From an uncultured Megamonas sp. (GTDB taxonomy: Bacteria; Bacillota_C; Negativicutes; Selenomonadales; Selenomonadaceae): a stretch of DNA of 63,506 nucleotides. This document shows positions 26,141 to 35,237 of the stretch, piece after piece (the stretch's first letter is position 1; every line of letters begins with the position of its first letter). Made by a program: the position numbers and the translations under genes. Below the pieces are notes generated by a model, which ran no database searches, was not told the DNA's origin, and saw only the letters and a program-made list of their open reading frames with translations. Location of the stretch: positions 1 to 63,506 of the forward strand of contig USPM01000003.1 of the NCBI GenBank assembly GCA_900556715.1. Direction: 5' to 3'.

Positions 26141-27481
26141 TTATTTTTTCATGAAACTAAATAATTTTTTCATTACAGCCATTTTTCTTTCAGCTGCTAT
26201 TTCATGCGATATATTTATATCCTTAGCACTATAAAGTGGATTTAATACATCTTTGAATGCTAACCATTCATCAGAAAATAGTGGGTATTCCATGGCAATA
26301 TCCACAGCTTGTTGTCTTATATCTTCAATTACTGCCATATCATCTATATTTTTTAATACTTTTGCCATCATTTTGCCAATATTTTCCATTTGTGCTTCTT
26401 TAAGTCCTCTAGTTGTTAAAATCAAACTAGATAATCTCAAGATTTCAAAATTAAGATTTTCATCACAAGTAGATAATACTGTCGGTTTTACAATCAGACC
26501 TGCACTTTTTAATGCTTTATAAGCATTTTCACAACTAACACCTAATTTTGTAAGATTTACCAATACTAAATTAGTATCCGTTCCCTTACATAATATTTCT
26601 ACTCCTTCTTCTTGTAATCCCTTTTGAAGAGCTTTAGCATTCAATACTACTTGTTTTGTATATTCTTTAAATTTTTCTGTAGTAGCTTCTTTAAATATAA
26701 CAGCTAAACTTGCTAAAATATTTTTTTTCAAAGAAAAATGACCTGTAGTAATAACTGTTTTATCAATGATATCTGCTAATTCTTTTTTACATAAAATAAC
26801 AGAACTTTGCGGTCCCCTCAAAGAATCATGTGTTGAAAAAGTTACTACATCTGCATAAGGTACAGGTGAAGGTATTTGTCCTGTAGCTACAAGGCCTACA
26901 TTTTGACAAATATCAAACCACATATAAGCACCTATATCATGTGCAATTTTAGCCAATCTTTCATAATCTATAACTCTTGGATAATTAACAGGAGAAAAAA
27001 TTATCACTTTAGGTTTATTTTCTTTGGCTATTTGTTCAACTCTATCCAAATTTAAAATTTGAGTTTTAGGGTCAATACTAAATCTCACAAAATTGAATTC
27101 TAAATTTTTACTATTACAGTGATCACTTTTTCTATTATCTAAAGATAATATCGTATCGCCTTTTTTAGCTAAACTATAAAAAACAACGCGAGAAGCAGCT
27201 GCTATACTTTCTAAACGAATAACTGCATGTTCACTACCAAATAATTCGTTAATACGATTAATAGTGATTTTTTCTAAACCCGTTGGTTTAGCTTCGTCAT
27301 GATGAGTTGTCAATGTATTTGATAAAATACTTCCTTCAAGATATGTGCTTAAAGGTGACGAATAATTTTCCTCTGGCATAAAAGATAAGGTATATTTTTG
27401 TCTTTGTAATTCTTCTTGAAAGAATGTATATAATTCTGTGTCAAATGAAGCAATCGTACTAAGAGCATTTTCTCTATCCAT
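26141..27481 (-). CDS. Serine hydroxymethyltransferase-like protein without the PLP lysine
   Basis: 446 residues that align along their length with GlyA: EENYSSPLSTYLEGSILSN, RINELFGSEHAVIRL, KPKVIIFSPVNYPRVIDYER, YADVVTFSTHDSLRGP, GTDTNLVLVNL, LILTTRG, DDMAVIEDIRQQAVDIAMEYP. However, the catalytic PLP Lys of the THKTLRGPR motif is Asp here (D219). The DMAH histidine is Gln (DICQ, Q193), the SGSQ phosphate loop is replaced by SIAAAS, and the GGPLMH segment is changed. The PLP-ring Asp (D190) remains. The frame is intact with a good length, so this is a maintained pseudoenzyme or a new activity rather than debris. It follows an SLC13 permease gene by 63 bases and may be co-transcribed with it. 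Confidence 0.82.
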   Translation of the reverse strand: MDRENALSTIASFDTELYTFFQEELQRQKYTLSFMPEENYSSPLSTYLEGSILSNTLTTHHDEAKPTGLEKITINRINELFGSEHAVIRLESIAAASRVVFYSLAKKGDTILSLDNRKSDHCNSKNLEFNFVRFSIDPKTQILNLDRVEQIAKENKPKVIIFSPVNYPRVIDYERLAKIAHDIGAYMWFDICQNVGLVATGQIPSPVPYADVVTFSTHDSLRGPQSSVILCKKELADIIDKTVITTGHFSLKKNILASLAVIFKEATTEKFKEYTKQVVLNAKALQKGLQEEGVEILCKGTDTNLVLVNLTKLGVSCENAYKALKSAGLIVKPTVLSTCDENLNFEILRLSSLILTTRGLKEAQMENIGKMMAKVLKNIDDMAVIEDIRQQAVDIAMEYPLFSDEWLAFKDVLNPLYSAKDINISHEIAAERKMAVMKKLFSFMKK

Positions 27482-27544
27482 AAAATCATTCCTTTCTATA
27501 TTTATTTAAAAAACTAAAATTCACCTATAATATTATAATGTTTA

Positions 27545-28810
27545 TCATGGGAAAAATGGCCAAAAGAAAGGAATAACAATCATACAAACAACTAAGGAAA
27601 CAACAACAAGAGGCATGCCGACTTTTACATAATCCATAAATTTAAAATGACCTGGTATCAATACTAAAGTATTTGGTGGAGTTGCAACTGGTGTTGTAAA
27701 TGCACAAGAAGCAGCAATACCAATAGCCATGAGTACAGGATAAGGAGAAGCTCCTATAGATTGTGCTATAGATATTCCAATTGGTGCTAATAAAGCAGCG
27801 GCAGCCGTATTTGACATAAATTGTGTAAGACCACAAGATAAAATAAACATTGCTACAACTATAATCATTGGAGATGGATTATCTCCAATAATTCCTACTA
27901 CACCATCTGCTATCATTTTACCTGCACCGCTTTTATCCATAGCAGAAGCAAGTGGTAACATACCCGCAAATAAGAAAATAGTTACCCAGTCAATACCTAA
28001 ATAAGCTTGTTTTTCAGATAAACAACCTGTCAATACACAAGCTAATGCACCCATTATAGCAGTAGTTTGCATTGGTATGCCAATATTTTTTTCAAAAGCC
28101 ATACCTAATACTACTAAGATTAAAATAATTGTACAGATTATCATCTTCTTTGGATCTTTTACTTCTTCGGAAGCTTCATCATTTTCTACTGTTTCTACAT
28201 AATGTCTAGGACAAAATTTTCTACCTATACTCAGCATATAAACCATACCTGCTATAGATAATGGTATCCCAATATATGCAAATTCAAAAAATCCAAATGG
28301 TTCTAATCCTGTTGCTTGAAGTGTTGCACTCATTAAAATATTCGGCGGTGTACCAACCATAGTAATTGTTCCGCCAACATTTGCAGCTATTGCCAATGCC
28401 ATCAATTGTGGAGATACTGGTATCTTAGCTACTGCACAGATTTGAATTACCACTGGCATCAAACAAGCTACTGTTGCCGTATTTGATGATACAGCTGATA
28501 GCAAAATAGTTATACACATTAAAGCTGCCATTAATCTATTTTCACTGGAACCAGCACTTTTTACTACTTTTATACCAATTTTTTGTGCAAGTCCAGTCTG
28601 AAACATCGCCGCTCCAATAACAAACATACCAGCAAATAAAACTACTGTGGAATCAGAAAGACCAGAAAATACTTGTTGAGGAGTAAGCACTCCCAAAAGA
28701 CCTAATGCAATAGATGCACCTATAGCCGTAACCGCCAATGGAATAAGTTCTGTTACAAAGAAAAATGCTGCTACAGCTAAAACGCATAAAGTTATCACTG
28801 CAGGACTCAT
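27545..28810 (-). CDS. SLC13/DASS-family permease
   Basis: Inner-membrane anion transporter of 421 residues with about eleven spans. Family marks are repeated Ser-Asn-Thr motifs: AVSSNTATVACLMPVV in the first half and FMSNTAAAALLAPIG in the second, plus TPPNILMSA and ATPPNTLVLIPG. Members carry dicarboxylates, citrate, sulfate or phosphate with Na+. The start ATG has AGGAGGG upstream. The SHMT-like pseudoenzyme gene follows on the same strand without a visible terminator in between, so the two may share a transcript. Confidence 0.9.
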   Translation of the reverse strand: MSPAVITLCVLAVAAFFFVTELIPLAVTAIGASIALGLLGVLTPQQVFSGLSDSTVVLFAGMFVIGAAMFQTGLAQKIGIKVVKSAGSSENRLMAALMCITILLSAVSSNTATVACLMPVVIQICAVAKIPVSPQLMALAIAANVGGTITMVGTPPNILMSATLQATGLEPFGFFEFAYIGIPLSIAGMVYMLSIGRKFCPRHYVETVENDEASEEVKDPKKMIICTIILILVVLGMAFEKNIGIPMQTTAIMGALACVLTGCLSEKQAYLGIDWVTIFLFAGMLPLASAMDKSGAGKMIADGVVGIIGDNPSPMIIVVAMFILSCGLTQFMSNTAAAALLAPIGISIAQSIGASPYPVLMAIGIAASCAFTTPVATPPNTLVLIPGHFKFMDYVKVGMPLVVVSLVVCMIVIPFFWPFFP

Positions 28811-28994
28811 AAAATCCCTCCTATCAAATATTTTTTTAATTTATGCAACAACAATGTTTATTATATCATAAATACTCATAAATTCTAATATATTACGAAA
28901 AAAGATTACAAATTTTTAAAAATTCATAATAAAAATTATTTTTATCGAATTTATTGTCATTATCTTTAATAATAAAAAAATTATAAAAAAACTA

Positions 28995-29023
28995 TTGCAA
29001 AATATATGAATGAGCAGTATAAT
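28995..29023 (+). promoter_or_regulatory. Promoter of tRNA-Lys
   Basis: -35 TTGCAA (28995-29000), 17-bp spacer, -10 TATAAT (29018-29023), 16 bases before the tRNA. Confidence 0.85.
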
Positions 29024-29039
29024 AAATTTTGTTATTAAT

Positions 29040-29115
29040 GACTCACTAGCTCAATTGGTAGAGCATCTGACTCTTAATCAGCAGGTTCCGGGTTCGAGTC
29101 CCGGGTGGGTCACCA
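29040..29115 (+). tRNA. tRNA-Lys(CTT), CCA encoded
   Basis: The acceptor GACTCAC pairs with GTGGGTC (one G-T). The anticodon loop is CTCTTAA (anticodon CTT, reading AAG), the T-arm CCGGG-TTCGAGT-CCCGG, and CCA is encoded. 76 nt. Confidence 0.95.
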
Positions 29116-29137
29116 TTAACAATAATTAATTATGTAA

Positions 29138-29171
29138 TCAAAGCAACTATCAATGATAGTTGCTTTTTTAT
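29138..29171 (+). terminator. Terminator of tRNA-Lys
   Basis: AAAGCAACTATC pairs with GATAGTTGCTTT around three bases, with a T-run. It separates the tRNA from the CRISPR leader. Confidence 0.9.
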
Positions 29172-29375
29172 TTTATTAAAAACTCTATAAAAAATTCTTA
29201 TTCATCATTAAATTTTACCAACTAAAATTATGAAAAAAACCTCTAAAGCTTGAAAACCAAGTATTTTTACAAAATCTATCAAAATAATATTATAGCTGGT
29301 AAAAAACAACTAAAATCCTTGTATATCAATACTCTTACTAGTATAATAAAAATCATAAAGATTGATTTTTCTAGC
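29172..29375 (+). promoter_or_regulatory. CRISPR leader with promoter
   Basis: 204 bases of AT-rich non-coding DNA before the first repeat. A promoter TTGTAT (29319-29324) - 17 bp - TATAAT (29342-29347) points into the array and would start transcription about 22 bases before repeat 1. The degenerate repeats are at the opposite end, which agrees with this being the leader side. Confidence 0.7.
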
Positions 29376-30981
29376 ATTTAACTTTAACAAGTGTTGTATT
29401 TGAATTTCTTTTTGTTCTACATCAACATTAACAAGGTCTTATTTAACTTTAACAAGTGTTGTATTTGAATATCTCTAATTGCCTAACTAAAGTATTCATT
29501 TTATCAATTTAACTTTAACAAGTGTTGTATTTGAATTTTAATTAAGATAACTTAAACGCTACATAAAGGAAAATTTAACTTTAACAAGTGTTGTATTTGA
29601 ATTTGTTAAAATACTCCTTTCTCTTTTATTTGTTTTGATTTAACTTTAACAAGTGTTGTATTTGAATTGGTGATGGTCGGACATTTTTTTGATAATGCTA
29701 TTATTTAACTTTAACAAGTGTTGTATTTGAATTTTATCTATAAATTTTTGCATGACTGCGTCCACTGTATTTAACTTTAACAAGTGTTGTATTTGAATCC
29801 AGAAGATAATATTGAAAGTATTTATAAAACACAAATTTAACTTTAACAAGTGTTGTATTTGAATTTAGCTGCAAATACAAAAAAATCATCAACGCTTGTA
29901 TTTAACTTTAACAAGTGTTGTATTTGAATATAAAACTATGGTAGCAGAACAATATAGACAAACATATTTAACTTTAACAAGTGTTGTATTTGAATTAAAA
30001 AAAGGGGGATTAAAAAATGTTGTATGAGTAATTTAACTTTAACAAGTGTTGTATTTGAATTAGTTTAATTATTACGCCTTCAATATCTGCATTTTTATTT
30101 AACTTTAACAAGTGTTGTATTTGAATGATGCAGTTCCTGGAAAAGCACTACAAATTAGGTGCATTTAACTTTAACAAGTGTTGTATTTGAATCCTGGTTG
30201 AAGTTCCATTATCATGCCAGATTTTATATTTAACTTTAACAAGTGTTGTATTTGAATCGCTGACCCAAAAAAATTGCAATGGTTCGGAGCTGGATTTAAC
30301 TTTAACAAGTGTTGTATTTGAATAGATATTACAGCACAGGACGCTCTGGAGCTTGGGCAATTTAACTTTAACAAGTGTTGTATTTGAATTCAATCGAAGC
30401 TAATCTTTCTTCTAGGCTTCTCAATAATTTAACTTTAACAAGTGTTGTATTTGAATCCTTCTTGCAAAAGAAAAAGACAGCCTAATTTGACATTTAACTT
30501 TAACAAGTGTTGTATTTGAATTCTAATATAACATTAGCTTTTTCTATAAAACCCATATTTAACTTTAACAAGTGTTGTATTTGAATAATTGTAAAGAATG
30601 GCACCTTATAACACATCGAAATAATTTAACTTTAACAAGTGTTGTATTTGAATTAGTCATCTGTTTTATTGGTAGGTATATCATTTTATTTAACTTTAAC
30701 AAGTGTTGTATTTGAATTCTGTTATAGGTTCGGCAGTTGATGATGAACTTTCATTTAACTTTAACAAGTGTTGTATTTGAATTGCCAAAAGTCCTCTAGT
30801 TTGGCGAATTTATAAATAAATTTAACTTTAACAAGTGTTGTATTTGAATTAAACAACGCCTGCTACACTTTCTACCATTGTCATAATTTAACTTTAACAA
30901 ATGTTGTATTTGAATTGATGAGCAACAATAAGATTAAACATTTGGCTATTAATTTAACTTTAACACGTGTTGTATCTAAAT
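29376..30981 (+). CRISPR. CRISPR array, 25 repeats of 30 bp, 24 spacers of 34-37 bp
   Basis: The repeat starts ATTTAACTTTAACAAG and ends TGTTGTATTTGAAT; 23 copies are identical. Repeat 24 (30886-30915) has one change (AAGTG to AATG context). Repeat 25 (30952-30981) has three (ACACGTG, ATCTAAAT), marking the distal end. Spacers are 34-37 bp, mostly 35 or 36, and all different by eye. The repeat end ATTTGAAT and the 30-bp length resemble type I-B arrays of clostridia and fusobacteria, where the last eight bases form the crRNA 5' tag; subtype is inference. No cas gene lies within the window: the flanks are tRNA-Lys and trmD. Short frames inside the array are artefacts. Confidence 0.98.
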
Positions 30982-30998
30982 CTTATCATTAAAAAATT

Positions 30999-31046
30999 AT
31001 AAAAGGCTTTTAATAGATTTTATCTTCTATTAAAAGCCTTTTTCTA
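30999..31046. terminator. Terminator between CRISPR array and trmD
   Basis: A 17-bp perfect stem (31001-31017 with 31026-31042, AAAAGGCTTTTAATAGA) with T-runs on both sides ends the trmD operon and possibly the array transcript. Confidence 0.88.
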
Positions 31047-31784
31047 TTTAGAATTATTTTTCAATTCCTCTAAAAATTTCTTATCATCTTTGCTTAATTC
31101 TACTTTTTCCAATAAATCAGGTCTATTTATATACGTAGTTCGCAAAGATTCTTGTCGACGCCATTTTGCTATTTTAGCATGATCTCCTGAAAGTAATACA
31201 TCAGGTACGCTAAGACCTCTATACTCACGCGGTTTTGTATATTGTGGATATTCTAAAAGCCCATTATAAAAAGAATCTGTTGGAGCAGACTCTCCAGAGC
31301 CTAATACGCCTGGAAGCATTCTTGATACAGCATCAATTACCACCATAGCAGGAAGTTCTCCACCTGTTAGTACATAATCGCCAATAGAAATTACTTCATC
31401 AGCTAAATTTTGTACCACACGATTATCAAAACCTTCATAATGACCACAAATAAATATCAATTGATCAAAATTAGCAAGTTCTTTCGCTTTTTCTTGAGTG
31501 AATACTTTTCCAGTAGGGCACATCAATATAACCTTACTATTTTCAATTTGCGTTTTAGCTTTAACGTCTTCTACAGCTCTAAATAATGGCTCTGGTTTCA
31601 TCACCATGCCAGCACCACCACCATAAGCTGTATCATCAACTTGATTATGCTTATTAAAAGCAAAATCACGAGGATTTGTTATTTGTATATCTAAAATATT
31701 TTTTTCAATCGCTCTTTTAGTAATACTACAACCAAAAACTCCGCCAAACATCTCAGGAAATAAGGATAATATATCTATTCTCAT
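31044..31784 (-). CDS. trmD: tRNA (guanine37-N1)-methyltransferase
   Basis: SPOUT-class enzyme that methylates G37 of tRNAs with SAM and protects against frameshifting. 246 residues, normal length. Family motifs are MRIDILSLFPEMF, ITNPRDFAFNKHNQVDDTAYGGGAG split near residues 36-60, GHYEGFDNRV, and the knot region SIGDYVLTGGELPAM. It is last in the ylqD-rimM-trmD unit, starting two bases after the rimM stop. Confidence 0.97.
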   Translation of the reverse strand: MRIDILSLFPEMFGGVFGCSITKRAIEKNILDIQITNPRDFAFNKHNQVDDTAYGGGAGMVMKPEPLFRAVEDVKAKTQIENSKVILMCPTGKVFTQEKAKELANFDQLIFICGHYEGFDNRVVQNLADEVISIGDYVLTGGELPAMVVIDAVSRMLPGVLGSGESAPTDSFYNGLLEYPQYTKPREYRGLSVPDVLLSGDHAKIAKWRRQESLRTTYINRPDLLEKVELSKDDKKFLEELKNNSK

Positions 31785-31786
31785 AA

Positions 31787-32308
31787 TTACACTTCCTGAT
31801 TTTCATCCCAAATTACTTTCATAAATCCATCATCAATATTTATTTCAGTAACTACTTTCTTTAACGCTGGAATTAAAATTTGTCTGCCATCTTTTGCTTT
31901 TGTAATATATACATCATTGCTACCAGTTTTCAAAATTTCTGTTATTTCACCTAAAACAACATCATCTTGATTGATTACTTGAAGTCCGATTATATCAAAA
32001 GCATAATATTCTCCATCTTCAAGCGGTGGTACATCACTGCGATTTATTTTCAATAATTTATTCGTAAAACGTGCTACTTCTTCACGAGAATTAACACCTT
32101 CTACTTTCATAACTACAAAATTTCCTTGATAGCGAGTAGAAATAATATTTATTTCTTTATCGTCTACATATGCTTTTTTTATAGTATTAAATCTATCAGG
32201 AAAATCTGTTAAAGGATATACTTTCATATCTCCTCTAACACCATGAGCTGCACCGATTTTACCAATAATAATCTTTTTATTAGTTGCGGATTTCAATGAT
32301 TTTTTCAT
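31787..32308 (-). CDS. rimM: 16S rRNA processing protein RimM
   Basis: Assembly factor for the 30S head that binds ribosomal protein S19; 173 residues. The N-terminal barrel shows IIIGKIGAAHGVRGDMKVYPLTD split near residues 13-35, and the PRC-barrel half has YYAFDIIGLQV and LIPALKKVV. The start is uncertain. The ATG at 32308 overlaps AGAGG and the end of ylqD by 29 bases; a TTG four codons later is an alternative. Confidence 0.95.
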   Translation of the reverse strand: MKKSLKSATNKKIIIGKIGAAHGVRGDMKVYPLTDFPDRFNTIKKAYVDDKEINIISTRYQGNFVVMKVEGVNSREEVARFTNKLLKINRSDVPPLEDGEYYAFDIIGLQVINQDDVVLGEITEILKTGSNDVYITKAKDGRQILIPALKKVVTEINIDDGFMKVIWDENQEV

Positions 32309-32687
32309 CCTCTACGATAATTTCAGTATTCATAACAGCTGGCATCTTATCGCCAACTTTTACATTAAATACATGCTGCATAGTGCCTTGAATAATTTCA
32401 GCACCTAAACCTAGATGTTTCATGTCTGCAATATCTTGTTCAATTTTAGCTTTTAATTTTAAACCTTTAGCTTTATCTATTTCCATTTTTTGAACAACTG
32501 CACCAACTTGTTGAATATTATCTTCAGCATGTTCTTCTAAAAATTTTTTCTTTTGAATGTCGATTTTAGATAATTTTAAATCTACTTCAGCTAATTGTTT
32601 TTGCATTTTGTCTAACATTTTAGCTCTAAATTTTTCAGTAACTTTTACTTTAATTGTTACTGGACATTGTAAAGAAATGCTTTCCAT
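32280..32687 (-). CDS. YlqD family protein
   Basis: 135 residues. The N-terminal strand is VTIKVKVTEKFRAKM. A long coiled-coil central region follows (about 20-90, rich in Lys, Gln and Asp), then a small C-terminal beta part (VKVGDKMPAVMNTEIIVED). It matches the conserved YlqD protein encoded between khpA and rimM in Bacilli and clostridia; function unknown. It precedes and overlaps rimM. The ribosome site is TGAGGT. Confidence 0.85.
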   Translation of the reverse strand: MESISLQCPVTIKVKVTEKFRAKMLDKMQKQLAEVDLKLSKIDIQKKKFLEEHAEDNIQQVGAVVQKMEIDKAKGLKLKAKIEQDIADMKHLGLGAEIIQGTMQHVFNVKVGDKMPAVMNTEIIVEDEKIIEIRN

Positions 32688-32775
32688 AATTATAACCTCA
32701 CTTTAATTGTTTCATTAATCTCATGATATATACTATCATATATATATTATAATGAAAAGATTTTAGATAAAGAGA

Positions 32776-32806
32776 AAGCCGAAAGTCGTAATCGACCTCC
32801 GGCTAT
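32776..32806 (-). terminator. Hairpin between khpA and ylqD
   Basis: AGCCG..GTCG pairs with CGAC..CGGCT (12 bp with G-U pairs) around four bases. The U-run is interrupted, so it may attenuate rather than fully stop transcription between the two halves of the cluster. Confidence 0.65.
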
Positions 32807-32817
32807 TTTTATTGCAA

Positions 32818-33048
32818 TTATTCGATGATATCAACTGTAACTTTTTTATTTTCACAGGAAGCTGCAGCTTTCACTACAGTTCTCATTGCTTTGGCTATAC
32901 GGCCTTGTTTGCCAATGACTTTTCCCATGTCAGCTGAAGCTACACGCAATTTTAGCAAAACATGATTACCATCAACGATTTCATCAACAGTAACCTGTTC
33001 TGGATAATCAACGAGTGATTTTGCTATTACTTCAACAAGTTCCTTCAT
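32818..33048 (-). CDS. khpA: KH-domain RNA-binding protein KhpA
   Basis: 76-residue single KH domain; the GxxG loop is GKQG in VIGKQGRIAKAMRTVV (residues about 43-50). KhpA works with KhpB/Jag in RNA binding and cell-elongation control in Gram-positive bacteria. It lies 15 bases after rpsP on the same transcript, its usual place. Confidence 0.95.
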   Translation of the reverse strand: MKELVEVIAKSLVDYPEQVTVDEIVDGNHVLLKLRVASADMGKVIGKQGRIAKAMRTVVKAAASCENKKVTVDIIE

Positions 33049-33063
33049 CTATTTGCCTCTTTC

Positions 33064-33339
33064 TTATTTCTTAGCATGTTTAGCTGCATCAAATTTAGTC
33101 ATGATACCTTTTTTGCTAAGTAAAGATTTAACTGTATCTGTAGGCTGAGCACCTTTGAGCATCCAGTCTAAAGTTTTTTCTTCATCAATGTTGATAATAG
33201 CAGGTTCTTTTGTGGAATCATAGTTACCTAAGATTTCGATGAAACGACCATCACGTGGAGCACGAGAATCTGCTACAACGATACGATAGAATGGACGTTT
33301 TTTAGCACCCATACGATTTAAACGAATTTTAACTGCCAA
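33064..33339 (-). CDS. rpsP: 30S ribosomal protein S16
   Basis: 91 residues from the TTG at 33339: [19 protein letters not shown]. The upstream GTG at 33348 lies inside the AAGGAGGTG ribosome site, and S16 proteins normally begin MAVKIRL, so TTG is the start. Normal length. It stands between ffh and khpA. Confidence 0.97.
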   Translation of the reverse strand: MAVKIRLNRMGAKKRPFYRIVVADSRAPRDGRFIEILGNYDSTKEPAIINIDEEKTLDWMLKGAQPTDTVKSLLSKKGIMTKFDAAKHAKK

Positions 33340-33383
33340 TGTTTTCACCTCCTTAAAGTGATTAAGTTATATTATAGAAGGTT

Positions 33384-34751
33384 TTATCTAAAGAAAGGAA
33401 GTTTGAAACCGCCTTTTCCTTTTTTACCTTTCTTATTTAACTGTTTCATATTAGACATTTTCTTCATCATTTTTTTCATTTCATCAAATTGCTTTAAGAG
33501 CTTATTGACTTCCTGAACTTTTGTTCCACTACCCATAGCGATACGCTTACGGCGAGAACCATTGATGATTTTTGTATTTCTTTTTTCTTCTGGTGTCATG
33601 GCTCTAATGATAGCTTCGATATGTTTGATTTCTTTACCATTCATATCGATATCCACATCACCAAGTTTTTTCTTAAGTCCACCCATGCCAGGTATCATAC
33701 CTAAGATATTTTCAAAAGAGCCAAGCTTTCTCACTTGATTTAATTGAGATAAGAAATCATCTAAAGTGAATTCATTTTTGCGGAAAGCTTTTTCCATTTT
33801 TTTTGCTTCTTCTGCATCAAAAGCAGTCTGTGCTTTTTCAATTAAAGTAAGCACATCACCCATACCTAAGATACGAGAAGCCATTCTATCTGGATAAAAT
33901 GGTTCTAAGGCTTCCAATTTTTCACCAGCACCCACAAATTTAATAGGGCAACCTGTAACAGCCTTAACGGAAAGTGCCGCACCACCGCGAGCATCCCCGT
34001 CCATTTTAGTTAAGATAACACCATCTAAACCTAAATCATTATTGAAGCTTTCTGCTACATTAACTGCATCTTGACCAGTCATAGCATCAACTACCAATAG
34101 GATTTCATGAGGTTTTACATCTTCTTTTATAGATTTCAACTCTTGCATGAGGTTTTCATCTATATGAAGTCGTCCTGCTGTATCGATGATTACAATATCA
34201 TTAGCATGAGATTTTGCATAATCTATTGCTTCATTGGCGATACGCACAGCATCTTTACAATCTTCTTTAGCAAATACTGGAATATCAATTTGATTACCGA
34301 GTACTTGTAACTGTTTGATAGCTGCTGGACGATAGATATCTGCTGCAACCATCAATGGGTGTTTGCCTTGCTTTTTAAACATCAAACCAAGTTTACCAGC
34401 AGATGTTGTTTTACCTGCCCCTTGAAGACCTACCATCATGATGATTGTAGGAGCTTTTGGTGAAATGTTTATATGACTTTGAGTCTGTCCCATCAATGCT
34501 GTTAACTCTTCGTTAACAATTTTAATAACAGCTTGTGCAGGTGTCAAGGACTCTAAAACTTCTTGTCCTACTGCACGTTCTTTTATTTTTTTAATAAAAT
34601 CTTTAACTACTTTAAAGTTTACATCGGCTTCTAATAAAGCTATGCGAATTTCTCGCATGGTAGCATTAACATCATCAGCTGTTAATTTACCATGACCACG
34701 CAATTTTTTAAAAGTCTCTTGCAAACGATCAGCTAAATTTTCAAAAATCAA
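33384..34751 (-). CDS. ffh: Signal recognition particle protein Ffh
   Basis: SRP GTPase that targets nascent membrane proteins to FtsY and SecYEG. 455 residues: N-domain to about 90, G1 GLQGAGKTTS near 107, G3 DTAGRLH near 188, G4 TKMDGDARGG near 247, and a Met-rich M-domain from about 320 ending MKKMMKKMSNMKQLNKKGKK. The start is TTG with AGGAGG seven bases upstream. It follows ylxM by two bases. Confidence 0.98.
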   Translation of the reverse strand: MIFENLADRLQETFKKLRGHGKLTADDVNATMREIRIALLEADVNFKVVKDFIKKIKERAVGQEVLESLTPAQAVIKIVNEELTALMGQTQSHINISPKAPTIIMMVGLQGAGKTTSAGKLGLMFKKQGKHPLMVAADIYRPAAIKQLQVLGNQIDIPVFAKEDCKDAVRIANEAIDYAKSHANDIVIIDTAGRLHIDENLMQELKSIKEDVKPHEILLVVDAMTGQDAVNVAESFNNDLGLDGVILTKMDGDARGGAALSVKAVTGCPIKFVGAGEKLEALEPFYPDRMASRILGMGDVLTLIEKAQTAFDAEEAKKMEKAFRKNEFTLDDFLSQLNQVRKLGSFENILGMIPGMGGLKKKLGDVDIDMNGKEIKHIEAIIRAMTPEEKRNTKIINGSRRKRIAMGSGTKVQEVNKLLKQFDEMKKMMKKMSNMKQLNKKGKKGKGGFKLPFFR

Positions 34752-34753
34752 AT

Positions 34754-35110
34754 TTATGCCTCCTTGCTATCATTTGTTAACACAGAAATACGTCTTATTA
34801 TATTATTAAGCCTGTTATCTTCTGATTCCTGCTTTAATGCTAATAAATCAGATAAAATTGACAAAAGCTCTGTTTTTTCTTTTGTCGAACGGGCTGCCAA
34901 ACCTAATTTATCTTCATATTGCTGCATGATTTGCTCACTGCGACGCAACATGTCATAAACAGCTTGACGTGAAATTCCTAACTCTGTACTTATCTCTGAT
35001 AATGAAAAATCTTCAAATAAGTGCATTTGTAGACAACGTTTCTGTTTGTCAGTTAGCAAAGCCCCATAAATATCAAATAAAGCGCTCATGTGCAAAAACT
35101 TTTCTAACAT
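34754..35110 (-). CDS. ylxM: YlxM-family DNA-binding protein (UPF0122)
   Basis: 118-residue sigma70 region 4-like helix-turn-helix protein: LTDKQKRCLQMHLFEDFSLS then EISTELGISRQAVYDMLRRS near residues 38-58. It is usually encoded before ffh, as here, and in streptococci it modulates SRP activity. The start ATG has AGGTGG upstream. Confidence 0.93.
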   Translation of the reverse strand: MLEKFLHMSALFDIYGALLTDKQKRCLQMHLFEDFSLSEISTELGISRQAVYDMLRRSEQIMQQYEDKLGLAARSTKEKTELLSILSDLLALKQESEDNRLNNIIRRISVLTNDSKEA

Positions 35111-35183
35111 TTAAACCACCTGAGCTTTCATTATTCATCAAATTTAATTATGTCCTACGACTTTGACTATTATATATGACAAA

Positions 35184-35221
35184 AAATAACCTGTCAAGTA
35201 TTTTTACTTGTCAGGTTATAA
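35184..35221 (-). terminator. Terminator of the Na+/solute symporter gene
   Basis: A 15-bp perfect stem (ATAACCTGTCAAGTA, 35186-35200, with 35205-35219) with U-run on the minus strand. Confidence 0.85.
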
Positions 35222-35237
35222 ATTTTATTATTTATTT

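Noticed and set aside
29646..30393. Short minus-strand reading frames within the array with repeated peptide motifs (IQIQHLLKLN)
   Set aside because: They are translations of the CRISPR repeats; the periodicity is exactly repeat plus spacer.
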